Assembly (NCBI GenBank): GCA_900545835.1
Contig: URBB01000066.1
Span: 1 to 11,629 of the forward strand
DNA: 11,629 nucleotides
Origin: an uncultured Collinsella sp.
Lineage (GTDB): Bacteria > Actinomycetota > Coriobacteriia > Coriobacteriales > Coriobacteriaceae
Reading direction: 5' to 3'
Shown here: positions 6,234 through 11,629 of the stretch, in pieces
How positions within the stretch are numbered: position 1 is the stretch's first letter
How the letters are laid out: each line of letters starts with the position of its first letter
Made by a program: the position numbers and the translations under genes
The notes under the pieces: generated by a model
What the model saw: only the letters and a program-made list of their open reading frames with translations
Databases searched by the model: none
What the model was told of the DNA's origin: nothing

Positions 6234-7091
6234 TTACTCTGCTTTGCCCACAGAGTTGAGGTTGGTCATGCGGATCTTAACCAGCTCGGTGATCTCGCGC
6301 ATGCCCTCCTTGGCCGGCTTCTTGGGATCGAAGCAGGCGGGGTTCTCGGCCATGTAGGCCATGAAGCCCTTGGTGTAGGCCTGACGCAGCTCGGTGGCGT
6401 AGTTAACCTTGCAGATGCCGTTCTTCACAGCCTCGGCAACCTGCTCATCGGGCACACCGGAGGTGCCGTGCAGGACCAGCGGCACGTCGACGGCGTCGCG
6501 GATGGCCTTGACCACGGACTGCTCGATGTGCGGATCGCTCGTGTACACACCGTGGCTGGTGCCAACGCCAATTGCGAGGGAGGTGCAGCCGGTACGCTCG
6601 ACGAACTCCTTGGCCTCGGCAGGATCGGTGTAGGGGCTCTCGCCCTCAACCGCGGGACCGTCGTCCTCCTTGCCGCCAACCTTGCCGAGCTCGGCCTCGA
6701 CGGGCACGCCCATGGCGCGGCCAGCGTCGGCAACGGACTTGGTCAGGGCGATGTTGTCCTCGAAGGACTCGTGCGAACCGTCGATCATGACAGAGGTGTA
6801 GCCCGTGCGGAAAGCCTGCATGCAGCGGTCATAGCCATCGCCGTGATCGAGGTGCAGAGCGACGGGCACGGAAGCGCGCTCGGCGGCAGCCTTGACCATG
6901 CCGTAGAAGTAGTCCAGACCAGCGGTCTTGATGGTGCCCGGGGTGGTCTGCATGATGACGGGGGACTTGGTCTCCTCGGCAGCAGCCAGAACGGCCATAA
7001 CAAACTCGAGGTTCTCGACGTTGAACGCGCCAACGGCGTAGTGGCCGGCCTGAGCGTCCTTGAGCATCTTTTCGGTGGTAACAAGTGCCAT
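6234..7091 (-). CDS. fba: Class II fructose-1,6-bisphosphate / tagatose-1,6-bisphosphate aldolase
   Basis: A zinc-dependent cytoplasmic aldolase of 285 residues that splits fructose- or tagatose-1,6-bisphosphate into dihydroxyacetone phosphate and glyceraldehyde-3-phosphate. Key residues fall at the family's usual numbers: D82 and H83 in LHLDHGD, E132 and E134 in PVEAELGKVGG, H180 in GTSHGVY, and H208 in VLHGTSG (H83, H180 and H208 bind zinc). The 285-residue length is that of the GatY/KbaY/Fba group. Sequence alone, without alignment, cannot separate fructose from tagatose preference, so the symbol is provisional. ATG 7091 is chosen because GGAGAGGAG precedes it and MALVTTEKML is the normal N-terminus; upstream extensions of the frame are not supported. 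It diverges from a DeoR-type regulator that may control it. Confidence 0.95.
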   Translation of the reverse strand: MALVTTEKMLKDAQAGHYAVGAFNVENLEFVMAVLAAAEETKSPVIMQTTPGTIKTAGLDYFYGMVKAAAERASVPVALHLDHGDGYDRCMQAFRTGYTSVMIDGSHESFEDNIALTKSVADAGRAMGVPVEAELGKVGGKEDDGPAVEGESPYTDPAEAKEFVERTGCTSLAIGVGTSHGVYTSDPHIEQSVVKAIRDAVDVPLVLHGTSGVPDEQVAEAVKNGICKVNYATELRQAYTKGFMAYMAENPACFDPKKPAKEGMREITELVKIRMTNLNSVGKAE

Positions 7092-7426
7092 GAGCGTTTG
7101 CTCCTCTCCCTCGCCCGCATCTGGACATCGGGCGTAGTTGTTCACAAGGCGTTTTACCTTGCGTTTTACTGCGCTCATTGTATGAAAATCGATGGTGTCG
7201 CACGCATGAGATATCACCGGCACACAGGTCAAGACACTCGTTTTTGAAAAGCAAACGGAAGGAATTTGAACCGAGCGGACATGTTCGATATTGAATTTTG
7301 AGCGTTCAGCGTCTTTCTTTTATAGAAAAGATAAGTAATCGAAAGGCGTTTTCTTACTCAAAAAGAAAATGAACGAAAATGGACTCAACACAATTCCTGC
7401 AAATTTCAGTTGAGGATGGAGCAGCT
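7092..7426. promoter_or_regulatory. Divergent control region between aldolase and DeoR-type regulator
   Basis: No gene is seen in these 335 bp, which become strongly AT-rich on the right. For the aldolase, a minus-strand TACAAT (7177-7182) is a possible -10 without a good -35, and TTGACC (7227-7232) is an isolated -35-like hexamer. A near-perfect palindrome CGGACATGTTCG (7276-7287) lies just upstream of the regulator's promoter. TTTTCTT-N7-AAGAAAA (7349-7369) lies in its untranslated leader. Both are candidate DeoR-type operators. Confidence 0.5.
7298..7326 (+). promoter_or_regulatory. Sigma-70-type promoter for the DeoR-family gene
   Basis: TTGAGC (7298-7303), a 17-bp spacer, then TATAGA (7321-7326). 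Transcription would start near 7333, giving a leader of about 94 nt before ATG 7427. It is flanked by candidate operators on both sides. Confidence 0.65.
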
Positions 7427-8230
7427 ATGGCCCATGCAACAACCCGAGCCTTCGCCGATGAGCGTCGTGCCGCCATCATGGAGATGCTTGAGCATAATGC
7501 CTCGGTGCAGGTAGCAGAAATCGCCCAGACCTTTGGTGTGTCCTCCGTTACCGCCCGTGCCGACCTAGACGCGCTCGCCGAGTCCGGAAAGCTGCGCCGC
7601 ACGCATGGTGGCGCTGTGTCGCTCCAGAAGCGACTGACCGTATCCACCCAGGATCGCCGTATCAACGTCAATGTTGCCGCCAAGCAGGCCATCGCACAAA
7701 GCGCCATTGAACTCGTCGGCAACGGTGACACCCTGCTCGTCGACTCGGGCACCACCGCTCTCGAGTTTGTCCGGCTCCTCGACCAGCGCGATGGCATCAC
7801 CGTCATCACGGCCGACATTACCATTGCCGATTACATCGACGAGAGCATGCCCTCGGTCGATGTCGTCATGCTGGGCGGGGCACTGCGCAAAGGTCATCGC
7901 TATCTGTACGGCCCACTTACCATGCAGGCGCTCCAAATGGTCCACGCCGACCTTGCCGTCATGTGCCCTGGCGCTTTTGTTCCCGGCTGCGGCTTTACAA
8001 CCGACTTTCCGCAGATGGCCGAGACCAAAGCGGCTATGGTCGGTGCCGCTCGTCAAAGCGTCGCCCTCATGGACGCCAGCAAGGTTAACGGACGCGGCAT
8101 GTACCGCTTTGCCGAGCTGACCGATGTCGACACCATCGTGATGGACCGTGATCCCGATGACGCCGTCGCCACCTCAATCGCCGAGACCGCCGACGACGCC
8201 CGCCCAAATCTCGTCATCGCCGGCGCTTAA
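7427..8230 (+). CDS. DeoR/GlpR-family transcriptional regulator
   Basis: A 267-residue DNA-binding protein, usually a repressor released by a phosphorylated sugar. The N-terminal winged helix-turn-helix (about 10-64) has VAEIAQTFGVSSVTARADLD (29-48) and ends in the family's typical GKLRRTHGGAV (54-64). The C-terminal DeoRC sugar-phosphate sensor (about 80-245) has the conserved phosphate-binding loop DSGTT (106-110) and later GFTTDF and DASKVNGRGMYRF. ATG 7427 is chosen over the in-frame ATG at 7379 because GGAG lies 5 nt upstream and the protein then has normal family length; 7379 has no ribosome site. It is transcribed away from the bisphosphate aldolase, so the aldolase and itself are the obvious candidate targets. 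The inducer is unknown. Confidence 0.93.
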   Translation: MAHATTRAFADERRAAIMEMLEHNASVQVAEIAQTFGVSSVTARADLDALAESGKLRRTHGGAVSLQKRLTVSTQDRRINVNVAAKQAIAQSAIELVGNGDTLLVDSGTTALEFVRLLDQRDGITVITADITIADYIDESMPSVDVVMLGGALRKGHRYLYGPLTMQALQMVHADLAVMCPGAFVPGCGFTTDFPQMAETKAAMVGAARQSVALMDASKVNGRGMYRFAELTDVDTIVMDRDPDDAVATSIAETADDARPNLVIAGA

Positions 8231-8234
8231 ACAA

Positions 8235-8273
8235 AAACCACCACAAAGGTGCCTGTCCCCTTTGTGGTGGTTT
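8235..8273. terminator. Bidirectional terminator with GGTGCCTGTCC loop segment
   Basis: A perfect 15-bp stem (8235-8249 with 8259-8273) and a 9-nt loop TGCCTGTCC. The flanking AAAAA (left) and TTT (right) support termination in both directions. It begins 5 bp after the DeoR-type stop and ends 24 bp before the end of the flavoprotein gene, which converges on it. The core AAGGTGCCTGTCCCCTTT resembles a repeated extragenic palindrome I recall from related genomes. Confidence 0.85.
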
Positions 8274-8296
8274 GAGCGTCAGAAGTGAATGTGTCG

Positions 8297-9457
8297 CTAC
8301 TTGGACAGCTCGTCGGCGAGGGCCTCGATCTGAGCGCGCGAGGCGTCGTTGAGCGAGCCCAGGACAGTCACCTTGTTCTGCGTCAAGGTGATGTCCTTCA
8401 TGCCCTCGAGCTCCTTGGTCATAACCTTGGCAGCTGCAGGCGCCCAGGAACCGGCCTCGACAAGCGCCACGGTACGGTTCTGGTAGGCGTGCCCGGCAAG
8501 CGTATGGATAAAGGTGCTCATGAACGGGAAGATCTCGCCCTGATAGGTAATGGAAGCGAGCACCAGACGGTCGTAGCGGAACGCATCCTCAACGGCCTCG
8601 GCCATGTCGTCGCGAGCCAGGTCAAAGATAGAGACCTTCTGGCCGCGAGCCTCAAGCGCAGATGCAAGCTCCTCAACGGCAGCCTTCAGATGGCCATACA
8701 CGCTCGCATAGGCAATCGTGATACCCTCGTCCTCGGGCTGATAGCTCGACCAGGTGTTATAGGTGTCGAGGTAGTAGCCCAGGTTCTCAGTCAGCACGGG
8801 GCCGTGGAGCGGGCAGATAATCTGGATGTCCAGGTCGGCGGCCTTCTTGAGGACGGCCTGCACGAACTTGCCGAACTTACCGACGATGCCAAAGTAGTAA
8901 CGGCGCGCTTCGCAAGCCCAGCCCTCGGGATCCTCGATGTCGTTGGCGCCAAACCTGCCAAAACCGTCGGCACTAAAGAGCACCTTGTCGGTGGACTCGT
9001 AGGAGAAGAGCACCTCGGGCCAGTGAACATTGGGGGCACCGACAAAGGTTAGGCTGTGGCCGCCCAGGTCGAGCACGTCGCCATCTTTGACGACCATCTT
9101 ACGCTCGGGGAAGTCGGTGCCAAAGTAGTTGACCATCATACGGAAGGCGCCCATGCTGGCAACAATCTGCGCCTGGGGATAGCGCTCCATAAAGGCGGCG
9201 ATGCCGGCGGAGTGATCGGGCTCCATGTGATGGACGATCAGGTAGTCGGGCGTGCGGCCATCGAGCACGGCCTCGAGGTTGCCGAGCCACTCGTCAACAA
9301 AACCGCCGTCGACTGAATCGGCGACAGCGATCTTTTCGCCCAAGATAACGTAGCTGTTATATGCCATACCGTTCTCGGACACGTCGTACTGGCCCTCGAA
9401 CAGGTCAATGTCGTGATCGTTAACGCCAATGTAGCGAATATCCTTGGTGATCTCCAT
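8297..9457 (-). CDS. FprA-family flavodiiron protein (A-type flavoprotein)
   Basis: A 386-residue cytoplasmic enzyme of the flavodiiron family, which reduces O2 to water and/or NO to N2O in anaerobes, taking electrons from rubredoxin or similar carriers. The N-terminal metallo-beta-lactamase-like domain (1-240) has a full set of likely diiron ligands: H77, E79, D81 and H82 in HHMEPDHSAG, H145 in APNVHWPE, D164 in FSADGFG, and H218 in CPLHGPV. The C-terminal flavodoxin domain (about 246-386) opens with ITIAYASVYGHLKAAVEEL, the FMN phosphate loop. There is no rubredoxin or flavin-reductase extension, so this is the simplest class A architecture. ATG 9457 is chosen because AGGAGG lies 9 nt upstream; a longer frame reaching 9520 would run through that site and its hairpin. 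It has its own likely promoter rather than reading from the LacI gene upstream. O2 versus NO preference cannot be told. Confidence 0.95.
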   Translation of the reverse strand: MEITKDIRYIGVNDHDIDLFEGQYDVSENGMAYNSYVILGEKIAVADSVDGGFVDEWLGNLEAVLDGRTPDYLIVHHMEPDHSAGIAAFMERYPQAQIVASMGAFRMMVNYFGTDFPERKMVVKDGDVLDLGGHSLTFVGAPNVHWPEVLFSYESTDKVLFSADGFGRFGANDIEDPEGWACEARRYYFGIVGKFGKFVQAVLKKAADLDIQIICPLHGPVLTENLGYYLDTYNTWSSYQPEDEGITIAYASVYGHLKAAVEELASALEARGQKVSIFDLARDDMAEAVEDAFRYDRLVLASITYQGEIFPFMSTFIHTLAGHAYQNRTVALVEAGSWAPAAAKVMTKELEGMKDITLTQNKVTVLGSLNDASRAQIEALADELSK

Positions 9458-9473
9458 CAGGCAAAGCCTCCTA

Positions 9474-9497
9474 GATAGACAAAAGAGCCCGTCTATC
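9474..9497 (-). promoter_or_regulatory. Hairpin immediately upstream of the flavoprotein ribosome site
   Basis: GATAGAC-N10-GTCTATC, perfect 7-bp arms, lies 2 bp from the AGGAGG of the flavoprotein gene and overlaps the candidate -10 box. It could be an operator, or, if in the transcript, a 5' stabilising or translation-affecting hairpin. Confidence 0.5.
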
Positions 9498-9503
9498 ATA
9501 GCA
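9495..9503 (-). promoter_or_regulatory. Extended -10 promoter for the flavoprotein gene
   Basis: On the minus strand TGCTATGAT is an extended -10 element (TGn + TATGAT), with no strong -35 upstream. The start point would fall near 9488, giving a leader of about 30 nt. An ATAGCC-N2-GGCTAT palindrome (9513-9526) lies just upstream, in the spacer/-35 zone. Confidence 0.5.
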
Positions 9504-9512
9504 CTCGTCTTC

Positions 9513-9526
9513 ATAGCCACGGCTAT
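9513..9526. promoter_or_regulatory. Palindrome ATAGCCACGGCTAT upstream of the flavoprotein promoter
   Basis: Perfect 6-bp arms with a 2-nt centre, placed about 10 bp upstream of the extended -10 element. It is a candidate binding site for a regulator of the flavoprotein gene. Confidence 0.35.
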
Positions 9527-9586
9527 CTGCCAGCATCCTTATCGATTGTTATTGAGGCGGAATATATCGCCATTGACCTGCAAAAA

Positions 9587-10618
9587 CTATGTGCGCGGAG
9601 CTGCCGTGGTATGTCGAACGATAAGCTGGCCGGGAATACGAATGGCAACGGTTTTGTCCGTTGCCCCCGCCTTGGGAACCGCGTGCTCGAACACCTCGCG
9701 TCCACGCTGATGCAAATCGAATCGAACGGTCGTGAGCTCGTTGTGTGCCACAAAATCATCGAGCGAATCGTCGACGCCCACCACGCTCACGTCCTCGGGC
9801 ACGCGCAGACCGCTATCGCGCAGCGCTGCAATCGCGCCATTTGCCATCTGGTCGTTTGCCGCGTAAATCGCCGTCATGGTGCGATCGTGCTCGGCCAGGT
9901 ACCTGCCGGCCTCGTAGCCGCTGTTGGCAGACCAGTCGCCCTCGAGCGGCTCTGCCGGCTCGATGTGTTTACGCTCGAGTGCATCCTGCCAACCGGCGCG
10001 ACGAAATTGCTCGTCGACCGAGAATGACGGGCCGCCAATATAGCGAATCTGCTCGTGCCCTAGCTCAAACAGGTGATCCATAAGCAATAGCGAGCAGCCG
10101 TAATGGTCGGAATCGACCGTGGTCACCCGCGGGTGCGCGTACATGGTAACGATGACCGTGCCAATGCCCGGCAGTGGATCAAACGTCTCAAAATCGGGCG
10201 CCATGCGACTCATGCCGATAATGATGCCGTCCACCGGCAATGCGGCCATACGACGCGTGGCCTCGGCAAGCGAAAACTCCTCGGTCTTGGACATCTCGAC
10301 CAGCGTGATGGCGCAATTATGCTCGCGAGCAGCGCTGGCGATGCCGTCGATCATTGAGAGGTTGCCGAACTTGGTGACATCGTTGACGCACAGGCCGACC
10401 GAATGATAACGGCCGTCGCGCAGCGAGCGACCGGCATAACTCGGACGAAAGCCGAGCTTTTGCATAGCGGCCTGTACGCGCTGGCGCGTCTGCTCGTTAA
10501 CGTTAGGCAAGCCGTTGGCGACGCGCGAAACCGTCTGCTGCGAAACGCCGGCAGCGCGGGCGACGTCGGCCATGGAGACCGGACGCGAACTGGTATCGTT
10601 GGACGGGCGCCTTGCCAC
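9587..10618 (-). CDS. LacI-family transcriptional regulator
   Basis: A 343-residue sugar-responsive DNA-binding protein. The N-terminal domain has the family helix-turn-helix SMADVARAAGVSQQTVSRVANG (15-36) and the hinge RPSYAGRSL (58-66). Its leucine (L66) is the residue that in LacI/PurR wedges into the central CpG of the operator. The periplasmic-binding-protein-like sensor domain runs from about 70 to 330, with AANDQMANGAIAALRDSGLRVPEDVSVVGVDD typical of the family. The start is GTG at 10618: AAGGTGAT precedes it at good spacing and the residues after it are the normal N-terminus. It diverges from galK, and three LacI-type operators with central CpG lie between them. A galactose- or galactoside-responsive repressor of galK, also acting on itself, is the likely role (inference). 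Confidence 0.94.
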   Translation of the reverse strand: MARRPSNDTSSRPVSMADVARAAGVSQQTVSRVANGLPNVNEQTRQRVQAAMQKLGFRPSYAGRSLRDGRYHSVGLCVNDVTKFGNLSMIDGIASAAREHNCAITLVEMSKTEEFSLAEATRRMAALPVDGIIIGMSRMAPDFETFDPLPGIGTVIVTMYAHPRVTTVDSDHYGCSLLLMDHLFELGHEQIRYIGGPSFSVDEQFRRAGWQDALERKHIEPAEPLEGDWSANSGYEAGRYLAEHDRTMTAIYAANDQMANGAIAALRDSGLRVPEDVSVVGVDDSLDDFVAHNELTTVRFDLHQRGREVFEHAVPKAGATDKTVAIRIPGQLIVRHTTAAPRT

Positions 10619-10710
10619 AGGATCACCTTCACCCTTGCGAGATCTGAATAGCGTGAATGCCGGCCCGGGCAGAAATACATCCCGCGCCGAGGCCCGCTAT
10701 CGTCGGACGC

Positions 10711-10726
10711 ATGTTAACGTACTCTA
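10711..10726 (+). promoter_or_regulatory. LacI-type operator copy 1 (partial)
   Basis: ATGTTAACGTACTCTA shares the 13-bp core TGTTAACGTACTC with copies 2 and 3 but diverges at the right end. It lies about 92 bp upstream of the LacI-type start, just downstream of a possible minus-strand -10 TATAAA, where a bound repressor could block its own transcription. Confidence 0.6.
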
Positions 10727-10833
10727 CTTTTTCTATCTGCATCTCTTCTGCTTTATAAGTCCATACGGCAGTACCGTTCACGGCTGAATTTCTACCGATT
10801 ACCAGATTCTCAAAAAGTGACAAGCGATGTGTT

Positions 10834-10849
10834 ATGAGTACGTTAACAT
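10834..10849 (-). promoter_or_regulatory. LacI-type operator copy 2
   Basis: On the minus strand ATGTTAACGTACTCAT, an imperfect palindrome (ATG-N3-AC|GT-N3-CAT) with a central CpG, as LacI-family proteins bind. It shares 18 bp (TGTTAACGTACTCATAAC) with copy 3 in the opposite orientation. Confidence 0.7.
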
Positions 10850-10870
10850 AGCCCGTAACGTGCGGTATCG

Positions 10871-10885
10871 TGAACACTTGGTTCA
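10871..10885. promoter_or_regulatory. Dyad TGAAC-N5-GTTCA upstream of galK
   Basis: Perfect 5-bp arms. The flanks GCGGTA (10863-10868) and TGCCGC (10886-10891) extend the pairing, with one G-T pair and a 3-nt bulge. It lies between operators 2 and 3 and could be the site of a second regulator or part of the promoter. Confidence 0.35.
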
Positions 10886-10897
10886 TGCCGCTTTAAG

Positions 10898-10913
10898 TTG
10901 TTAACGTACTCAT
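10898..10913 (+). promoter_or_regulatory. LacI-type operator copy 3
   Basis: TTGTTAACGTACTCAT lies 44 bp upstream of the galK ATG and overlaps the expected -10/start region, a position suited to steric repression. Its centre is 64 bp from copy 2, about six DNA turns, which would permit looping. Confidence 0.7.
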
Positions 10914-10956
10914 AACGACGCAAAACCCACCCGGGCGCGCCAAGGAAAGGACTCCC

Positions 10957-11606
10957 ATGACCACCCCCGACAAAAAGACACTCGCCACGCTCACCAAGCT
11001 GTTCGAGGAGGAGTTTGGCCCCATCGGCGACCGCCAGGTGCTCTACGTGCACGCGCCCGGCCGCTCCGAGATCAGCGGCAACCACACTGACCACGAGGGT
11101 GGCCACGTTATCGCCGGCTCGCTCGATGTCGCCGTCGACGGCATCGCCGTGGCAACCGATTCCAACAAGGTTCGCGTAGCCGACGAGGGCTATCCCACGT
11201 TTGAAATCGCGCTCGACACGCTAGACGTTCAGGAGTCCGAGAAGGGCACGTCCGCGAGCCTCGTCCGCGGCATGGCCCACGAAATCGCTGCTCTGGGCGT
11301 TGAGCCCCAGGGCTTCGACTTTGCCTTCACCTGCTCCGTCCCCTCGGGCGGCGGTCTTTCGAGCTCCGCTGCTGTCGAGGCGGCATACGGTCGCGCCATG
11401 GAGACGCTCTGGGACGCACCCGCCATCGAGCCCGTCGCGCTCGCCCAGATGAGCCAGCGCACCGAGAACAACTATTACGGCAAGCCCTGCGGTCTGATGG
11501 ACCAGGCCGCCGTTTGCTTGGGCGGCCTCGCCTACATGGACTTTGAGGATCAGGCTCAGCCTAAAACCCAGAAGCTCGAGCTCAACTTTGAGGATCACGG
11601 TTATGC
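10957..11606 (+). CDS. galK: Galactokinase, C-terminal part cut by contig end
   Basis: Phosphorylates galactose to galactose-1-phosphate with ATP, the first committed step of the Leloir pathway, in the cytoplasm. 216 codons are present, about half of a normal galactokinase. The galactose-binding signature is APGRSEISGNHTDHEGG (33-49), the GNHTDH variant found in many Firmicutes-type GalK rather than the E. coli GEHTDY. The GHMP ATP-binding loop is VPSGGGLSSSAA (128-139). The catalytic aspartate is D182 in GLMDQAAVCLGG. ATG 10957 has AAAGGA upstream. The reading frame runs on into the adapter after 11606, but those residues are artificial. It is transcribed divergently from the LacI-family gene, with operators between. 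Leloir partners (galT, galE) may follow beyond the contig. Confidence 0.95.
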
Positions 11607-11629
11607 CTGTCTCTTATACACATCTGACG
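11607..11629 (+). other. Nextera Read-1-side adapter (synthetic, not genomic)
   Basis: CTGTCTCTTATACACATCT (11607-11625) is the Tn5 mosaic end in reverse complement. The following GACG matches the start of the Read-1-side adapter. It truncates galK artificially. Confidence 0.97.

Larger units (their letters stand above)
10619..10956. promoter_or_regulatory. Divergent lacI-galK control region
   Basis: 338 bp without a convincing gene (an 85-residue minus-strand frame here has no ribosome site). It holds three operator copies and a TGAAC-N5-GTTCA dyad (10871-10885). A minus-strand TATAAA (10752-10757) is a possible -10 for the LacI gene. Weak -35/-10 pairs precede galK, such as TTGGTT (10879-10884) with TTAACG or GTGAAC with TTAAGT (10893-10898). 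AAAGGA before ATG 10957 is the galK ribosome site. Confidence 0.6.

Noticed and set aside
7092..7232. N-terminal extension of the aldolase from a TTG at 7232
   Set aside because: Family N-terminus MALVTTEKML starts at 7091 with a strong ribosome site. The added 47 residues are not aldolase-like.
6228..7247. Plus-strand frame of 339 residues
   Set aside because: Exact shadow of the aldolase gene. The minus strand has all catalytic residues; the plus-strand product is Gly/Leu/His repetitive.
7379..7426. Earlier ATG for the DeoR-type gene
   Set aside because: No ribosome site before 7379, and the 16 extra residues fall outside the winged-helix domain; 7427 has GGAG.
8285..9052. Plus-strand frame of 255 residues
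   Set aside because: Antisense to the flavodiiron gene, whose diiron ligands are all visible. No ribosome site or family pattern on the plus strand.
10629..10886. Minus-strand frame of 85 residues in the lacI-galK gap
   Set aside because: It spans the operators and promoters, has no ribosome site, and has no recognisable domain.
49..11606. tRNA, rRNA, CRISPR array, prophage or insertion-sequence genes
   Set aside because: No cloverleaf, regularly spaced repeats, transposase or integrase motif was found on reading both strands. No riboswitch-like conserved core was recognised either.

Overview
This is an 11.6 kb bacterial contig, bounded at both ends by synthetic Nextera (Tn5) sequencing adapter (1-48 and 11607-11629), so about 11,558 bp are genomic. 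High-GC coding sequence, Actinobacteria-like codon use, anaerobe-type genes (FprA-type flavodiiron protein, class II aldolase, clostridial-type galactokinase signature) and gene content together suggest a gut Coriobacteriia member, most likely Collinsella or a close relative. This is an inference from memory; no ribosomal or other marker gene is present.

Layout, left to right. (1) Minus strand 49-2759: a BceAB-like antimicrobial-peptide ABC transporter. The ATPase overlaps an FtsX/BceB-like permease by 11 bp, and the permease is cut by the contig end. (2) Divergent from it, plus strand 2908-3972: one polypeptide joining a NUDIX hydrolase to a Vsr-type mismatch endonuclease, starting at TTG. 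(3) 3973-6012, plus strand: a stretch with mixed, less GC-biased codon use. It holds a doubtful small ORF, an AraC-family regulator with a cupin sensor domain (possibly leaderless) and a HAD phosphatase. (4) 6076-6200: a 125-nt nested perfect palindrome containing a bidirectional terminator, between the converging HAD and aldolase genes. (5) 6234-7091 minus: class II fructose/tagatose-bisphosphate aldolase. It diverges from a DeoR/GlpR-family regulator (7427-8230 plus) across a 335-bp control region. (6) 8235-8273: a 15-bp-stem bidirectional terminator with a GGTGCCTGTCC segment. (7) 8297-9457 minus: FprA-type flavodiiron protein with a hairpin at its translation start. (8) 9587-10618 minus: LacI-family regulator starting at GTG, divergent from galK (10957-11606, cut by the contig end). 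Three copies of a LacI-type operator lie in the 338-bp gap between them.

How the genes fit together. The right half reads as carbohydrate metabolism: galactokinase under a divergent LacI repressor, and a bisphosphate aldolase beside a DeoR-type sugar-phosphate regulator. The FprA protein probably removes O2 or NO. The left half is defence and maintenance: peptide-antibiotic resistance, and nucleotide-pool or mismatch repair. The most unusual items are the NUDIX-Vsr fusion, the three-operator lacI/galK control region and the long nested palindrome.
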